The notes beneath the pieces are model-generated. The model had not been told where the DNA came from. It did not search any database and saw only the letters and a list, made by a program, of their open reading frames with translations. A DNA stretch of 64,000 nt from an uncultured Oscillospiraceae bacterium (GTDB lineage Bacteria; Bacillota; Clostridia; Oscillospirales; Oscillospiraceae), in contig CAKUMO010000003.1 in NCBI GenBank assembly GCA_934667815.1, positions 29,469 through 93,468 of the forward strand, given 5' to 3'. Below are positions 61,501 to 64,000 of the stretch, piece by piece. How positions within the stretch are numbered: position 1 is the stretch's first letter; each line of letters begins with the position of its first letter. The translations under genes and the position numbers were made by a program.

Positions 61501-61798
61501 CCGCGCCGTTCACCTGCGCGATTGCGTCCGTGCTCACGCCGCCCTCGGCATCCGCCACACCCGACAGCGCACGAAAATAGTCCTCGTCCTCCTGTGTCAG
61601 GCCAAGCGTCGTCAGCAGACGGAAATCGTAAAACGCCGTTTTGTCCAAATAGATCTGGCCCGTTTTGAGCATGGCGGGCTTCGCAGCCTTCAGACCGCCG
61701 AAGAAGCCCACGCCCAGCGCGATGATGGCCAGAATCGCCAGCCAGCGGCCGAGGGAATGCCGCAGCTCGCGCAGATTATTCTTCCGCCACGCGCCCAT
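58544..61798 (-). CDS. ABC exporter permease, FtsX/MacB type with long coiled coil
   Basis: A 1084-residue membrane protein. The first helix is near residues 18-37, and a MacB-like extracellular part follows to about 245. A long Glu/Ala/Gln/Leu-rich coiled coil fills about 245-555 (KRKLDSARWQIES and many AELD repeats). FtsX helices follow near 580-720, a second extracellular domain near 770-950 and the final three helices near 960-1075. The ATG at 61798 is taken because it overlaps the ATPase stop as TAATG. FtsX-type pairs with long extracytoplasmic coils work as mechanotransmission or lipid/peptide exporters. The substrate is unknown. Confidence 0.87.
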   Translation of the reverse strand: MGAWRKNNLRELRHSLGRWLAILAIIALGVGFFGGLKAAKPAMLKTGQIYLDKTAFYDFRLLTTLGLTQEDEDYFRALSGVADAEGGVSTDAIAQVNGAERTLKLTSLPERISVPEVTSGRLPQSADECLLDAHRFTEDVLGTSLEVTKTSLDGCLSVEKFTVVGLCTSPLYLNIERGTTALGGGSIDAFAYVPKDAFSVDYFTEIDLRAENADRTIYSEAYSDDIDALRPALTAALNERAQVRYENIIDDARDALADAQKQYDEGVAEYESQRADAERELEAAKRKLDSARWQIESNRQKLEDAEKTLTESREKLEAGEQEYADGAAQLASAKSEAYAELDAKQAELDENRAKVEDGLKQFNDTGLPTQYEALLITRRQIEEKLDGLTAGTPEYFTWKALLDATQLLIDQFESNEQFQQYLQLKDAKAQLDEGQAQLDAARAEADAAFAEKQAELDAARAELDEGKKQLEDGEKELTDGKAQLSAAEAQLAQGQADYDAAYETAQQGFADAEAELADGKKQLEDAQIEVEKIENPSTYVLDRTTNTGYLSFKSDSSIVEGVAKVFPLFFFLVAALVCITTMTRMVDEQRTQIGTLKALGYSDGKIAWKYISYAGSAALAGAVFGFGVGGVIFPQGIWQGYSMLYTFAPWLEYDFSPLMAGISLVAALACSVGATFFACRAELRLMPAGLMRPKAPKPGKRILLERAPFLWNRFSFLHKVSIRNIVRYKKRLYMMLLGIGGCTALIVAGFGVRDSISTVAEDQFGRITHYDISASFSTPMNETQQAAFRESFDDLTHCVFVDTSSYEIKTDKGVYTVNIVATDDPDLTSVIGLHDGEKSLTLPAEGALIDRSLSDYLGVKAGDTITVTVDETRQVVLPVAGVIENYVYHYAYMTAETYERLFGTDCEFKTAYMTTDADPYALGAAVAEHSRVANVTVVASMRSLVKNMMKSMDYIVLLVIGSACALALVVLFNLCNISITERVREIATVKVLGFYRGETRLYVFREVFLLTFLGAAVGLPCGWALHRFIMQQIRIDMVSFTVRVAPLSYCLSFLITMLLSVVVCLLLCRKIDRVHMAESLKSVE

Positions 61799-62502
61799 TA
61801 CCACTCGATCTCCTCAACGGGCACGGGCTTTTCGTTGACCGCCATGGACTGGACGGTGCCGTTTTTGATGTGGATGACGCGGTCGGCCATGGCCGTGAGC
61901 GCGGAATTGTGCGTGATGATGATGACGGTCATCCCGTTTTCGCGGCTCTGCTTCTGCAATAGCGCGAGAATTTGCTTGCCGGTGTTGTAATCCAGCGCGC
62001 CGGTCGGCTCGTCGCAGAGCAGAAGCTGCGGGCGTTTGGCCAGCGCACGGGCGATGGCGACGCGCTGCTGTTCGCCGCCGGAGAGCTGCGCCGGAAAATT
62101 TGCCATGCGTTCGCCAAGGCCAACGTCGCGCAAAACATCGGCGGCGGGCAGCGGATCCTTGACGATCTGCGAAGCGATCTCGACGTTTTCCAGCGCAGTC
62201 AGGTTCGGAATGAGGTTGTAAAACTGGAACACGAAGCCGATGTCGCGGCGGCGGTAATCGGCAAGCTGCCGGCGGTTGAAGGCCGAGACCTCGCGCCCGT
62301 CCAGAAACACGCGGCCGGAGGTGAGCGTGTCCATGCCGCCGAGGATGTTTAAAAGCGTGGTTTTGCCCGCGCCGGACGGGCCGACGATGACGCAGATCTC
62401 GCCGCGTTCGACGGTGAAGGTCGCGTCGTGCAGTGCACGCACGGAGGCCGCGCCGGTGCCATAGCACTTTTCGACGTTTTCAAATTGGATAAAAGAAGCC
62501 AT
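61798..62502 (-). CDS. ABC exporter ATPase, LolD/MacB type
   Basis: A 234-residue ATPase with Walker [10 protein letters not shown] near residue 40, signature LSGGEQQR near 143, Walker [13 protein letters not shown] near 162 and H-loop THNSA. The GALD motif after Walker B is typical of the LolD/MacB/FtsE branch that partners FtsX-like permeases. It is co-transcribed with the permease gene (1-base overlap). Confidence 0.92.
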   Translation of the reverse strand: MASFIQFENVEKCYGTGAASVRALHDATFTVERGEICVIVGPSGAGKTTLLNILGGMDTLTSGRVFLDGREVSAFNRRQLADYRRRDIGFVFQFYNLIPNLTALENVEIASQIVKDPLPAADVLRDVGLGERMANFPAQLSGGEQQRVAIARALAKRPQLLLCDEPTGALDYNTGKQILALLQKQSRENGMTVIIITHNSALTAMADRVIHIKNGTVQSMAVNEKPVPVEEIEW

Positions 62503-62531
62503 AATTTTACCCCTGATTTATAGTTTCTTTC

Positions 62532-62560
62532 AGTATATACAGGAAAAGCAGAACTTTCAA
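62532..62560 (-). promoter_or_regulatory. Promoter of the exporter operon
   Basis: Minus strand TTGAAA (62560-62555), 17 bases, TATACT (62537-62532), about 30 bases before the ATPase ATG. Confidence 0.75.
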
Positions 62561-62609
62561 TAGGTTTTCCAAGAATTTACGGATTGTTCAGAAACAGCGG
62601 CACGGCGCC

Positions 62610-63803
62610 TTACAGCACCTGCAGCACGCAGCCCTTGAGGTACAGCGCATACTTGGAGCTGAGGTCTGCCGGGTGGTCCCGCGACTGCATCAGCCGCTCG
62701 AGCAGCCGCACCGGACGTCCGCAGTCCGCCGCGGCATCCTGCAGCATTTTTTCAAACAGGTCGGAGGTCATGAACTGGCTGCACGAGCAGGTCACAAGGA
62801 AGCCGCCCGGCTCGCACAGGCGCATGCAGCGCAGATTTAAGTCCTTGTAGCCGCGGTACGCGCCCTCCAGCGCGCCGCGATTTTTTGCAAAGGCCGGTGG
62901 GTCACAGATGACAAGGCCGAAGCGCCGCTTTTCCTCCTCATATTGCCGCACAAGGTCAAAAACGTTGCCGCATTCGGTGGCGACGGCGGAGGCCACGCCG
63001 TTTCTCTCCGCATTTTCCCGCACGAGCGCCAGCGCACCCTCGGACGCGTCCACGGCGAGGACGGATTTTGCGCCGTAAAGTGCCGCGTGCACGGAAAATC
63101 CGCCCGTGCAGCAGCACAGGTCGAGCACGTCGCGCCCGGCGGCGTAGGGCTTTAAGCGGCCGCGATTCTCCTGCTGATCGAGAAAATGGCCGGTTTTTTG
63201 TCCGTTTTCGAGATCAACGCGCATCACCGCGTCGTGCTCACGGATGAGCAGCTCCTCCGGAACCGCGCCGTACAGGCAGGCCTTTACCTGCGGCATTCCC
63301 TCTTTTTCGCGCACGGCGACGTCGTCGCGCTCGTAAATGCAGCGCGGCGCAAACAGCTCGACCAGCACGGAGACGAGGTCGGCCTTGTGCGCCTCCATGC
63401 CGAGCGAGACGATCTGCATCGACAGACAGTCGTGGAATTTGTCCACGGTCAGACCGGGCAGGCCATCGGACTCGCCGAAAACGACGCGGCAGGCGTCGGA
63501 AAAGCCGAGCGTCAGGCGGTTTTTCCATGCTGCTTCGATGCGGCGGCGGAAAAATGCGCGGTCGATTGCCTCGGCGCGGTCGGCTGTGAGCACGCGCACG
63601 ACGATTTTCGAGCGGCTGTTGTAAAAGCCCTTGGCGAGGAAGCGCATACGGCTGTCAAGCACCTCGACCACGCCGCCGTCGGCGCAGTCCTCGTCCACCC
63701 AGTCGATCTCGTTGTCATAGATCAGGCGTTCACCCGCAAGAACGTCCTTTTCTTCGCCGCGCCGCAGGCAGACCTGCGGGATTCGGGGTTGTGTGGGTTG
63801 CAT
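62610..63803 (-). CDS. Class I SAM-dependent rRNA methyltransferase, RlmI-type
   Basis: A 397-residue protein. An N-terminal PUA-like domain (about 1-90, LRRGEEKDVLAGERLIYDNE) is followed by a middle domain with GLPGLTVDKFHDCLSMQIVS. The Rossmann methyltransferase has VLDLCCCTGGFSVHAA near residue 232 and CDPPAFAKNRGALEGAYRGY near 308. These match RlmI, which makes m5C1962 in 23S rRNA. AAGGAGA precedes the ATG. It is a stand-alone gene upstream of the terminal repeat region. Confidence 0.9.
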   Translation of the reverse strand: MQPTQPRIPQVCLRRGEEKDVLAGERLIYDNEIDWVDEDCADGGVVEVLDSRMRFLAKGFYNSRSKIVVRVLTADRAEAIDRAFFRRRIEAAWKNRLTLGFSDACRVVFGESDGLPGLTVDKFHDCLSMQIVSLGMEAHKADLVSVLVELFAPRCIYERDDVAVREKEGMPQVKACLYGAVPEELLIREHDAVMRVDLENGQKTGHFLDQQENRGRLKPYAAGRDVLDLCCCTGGFSVHAALYGAKSVLAVDASEGALALVRENAERNGVASAVATECGNVFDLVRQYEEEKRRFGLVICDPPAFAKNRGALEGAYRGYKDLNLRCMRLCEPGGFLVTCSCSQFMTSDLFEKMLQDAAADCGRPVRLLERLMQSRDHPADLSSKYALYLKGCVLQVL

Positions 63804-63839
63804 GGGAAATCTCCTTTTGTTTCAATGTACAGCGCATGA

Positions 63840-64000
63840 AATACGAAAAAGGGAAGCTCCGATTCGATTTGAACAAACCGTCAAAAAACCTGTCCAGCCG
63901 AAAATTTCGGAGGGAAGAAAAGAGTAATACTACGATTCTTGATTTCATCAAGAATCCCGTGCGCTTTGCGCACTATGGAGCACGCCGACGGCGTGCTCCA
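63840..64000. repeat. String of hairpins at the window edge
   Basis: GGGAAGCTCCGATTCGATTT at about 63850 resembles the inverted repeat of the 47442 palindromic element. Then come three consecutive perfect hairpins: GATTCTTG/CAAGAATC (63934-63956), GTGCGC/GCGCAC (63959-63973) and TGGAGCACGCC/GGCGTGCTCCA (63976-64000). It is non-coding, continues beyond the window, and is likely another member of the hairpin-repeat families. Confidence 0.6.

Noticed and set aside
61796..61804. GTG at 61804 as start of the FtsX-like permease
   Set aside because: The ATG at 61798 overlaps the ATPase stop as TAATG, a standard coupling, and the two extra residues add nothing conserved.

Overview
The window looks like a chromosomal segment of a high-G+C, spore-forming, anaerobic Clostridia member, probably an Oscillospiraceae/Ruminococcaceae-type gut bacterium. 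This is inferred from a recognisable Spo0A with upstream 0A-box-like sites, many lipoprotein solute-binding proteins, YesM/YesN-type two-component genes, a split transketolase, a GH127 enzyme with a sortase-like tail, and AGGAGG-type ribosome binding sites. No rRNA, tRNA or CRISPR array was seen.

Layout. (1) 1-431: one copy of a roughly 310-bp multi-hairpin repeat. (2) 432-4235 (-): an old-yellow-enzyme/dienoyl-CoA-reductase-like oxidoreductase followed by the two subunits of an aconitase-X dehydratase. (3) 4369-8581 (-): a binding lipoprotein, sensor kinase, response regulator and HAD phosphatase in a tightly overlapping operon. It diverges from (4) 8791-13917 (+): a second binding lipoprotein, a fused two-domain permease and an ABC ATPase with a very long insertion. 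(5) 13945-14256: a second, inverted copy of the repeat. (6) 14278-31766 (-): a 16-gene, 17.5-kb co-directional run. It holds three zinc dehydrogenases, an NAD dehydrogenase, a ribose-type ABC importer, a creatininase-family hydrolase, a TIM-barrel epimerase, archaeal-type GAPDH and phosphoglycerate kinase, a LarA-family racemase, malic enzyme and split transketolase. (7) 32190-37140 (+), divergent: a second creatininase/TIM-barrel pair, a GntR/FCD regulator, a UxaE-like tagaturonate epimerase and an AEC transporter.

I read regions 6 and 7 as one catabolic regulon for a cyclitol or sugar-acid-like substrate. The combination of dehydrogenases, creatininase-like ring hydrolase, xylose-isomerase-like epimerase and UxaE resembles the inositol route described for Thermotoga maritima (IolM/IolN/IolO to tagaturonate). 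No IolG is seen, and the archaeal-type GAPDH-PGK pair is extra. The intergenic region carries two divergent promoters and two copies of a GTGGCATGCCA palindrome, probably the operator.

(8) About 37850-46260: a visibly lower-G+C island. It starts with a recombinase gene cut off after its N-terminal domain. It carries an intracellular GH127-like enzyme, an AraC regulator and a 1823-residue secreted multidomain GH127-like protein. The last 200 residues of that protein return to host-like composition and end in a PQTGD-type wall anchor. (9) 46879-47880: an IS256-type transposase remnant, a 163-bp palindromic MITE-like element and a partial third copy of the hairpin repeat. (10) 47881-63803: housekeeping. 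It contains a zinc-ribbon membrane protein, an alpha/beta hydrolase with a Cys nucleophile, DegV, an M3 peptidase lipoprotein, mnmE, a small membrane protein, rsmG, mnmG, spo0A, an ABC ATPase with a coiled-coil FtsX permease, and an RlmI-type rRNA methyltransferase. The window ends in another string of hairpins.

Functions come from reading motifs and protein families by eye. No database search was possible, so substrates of transporters and of the catabolic enzymes are inferences.
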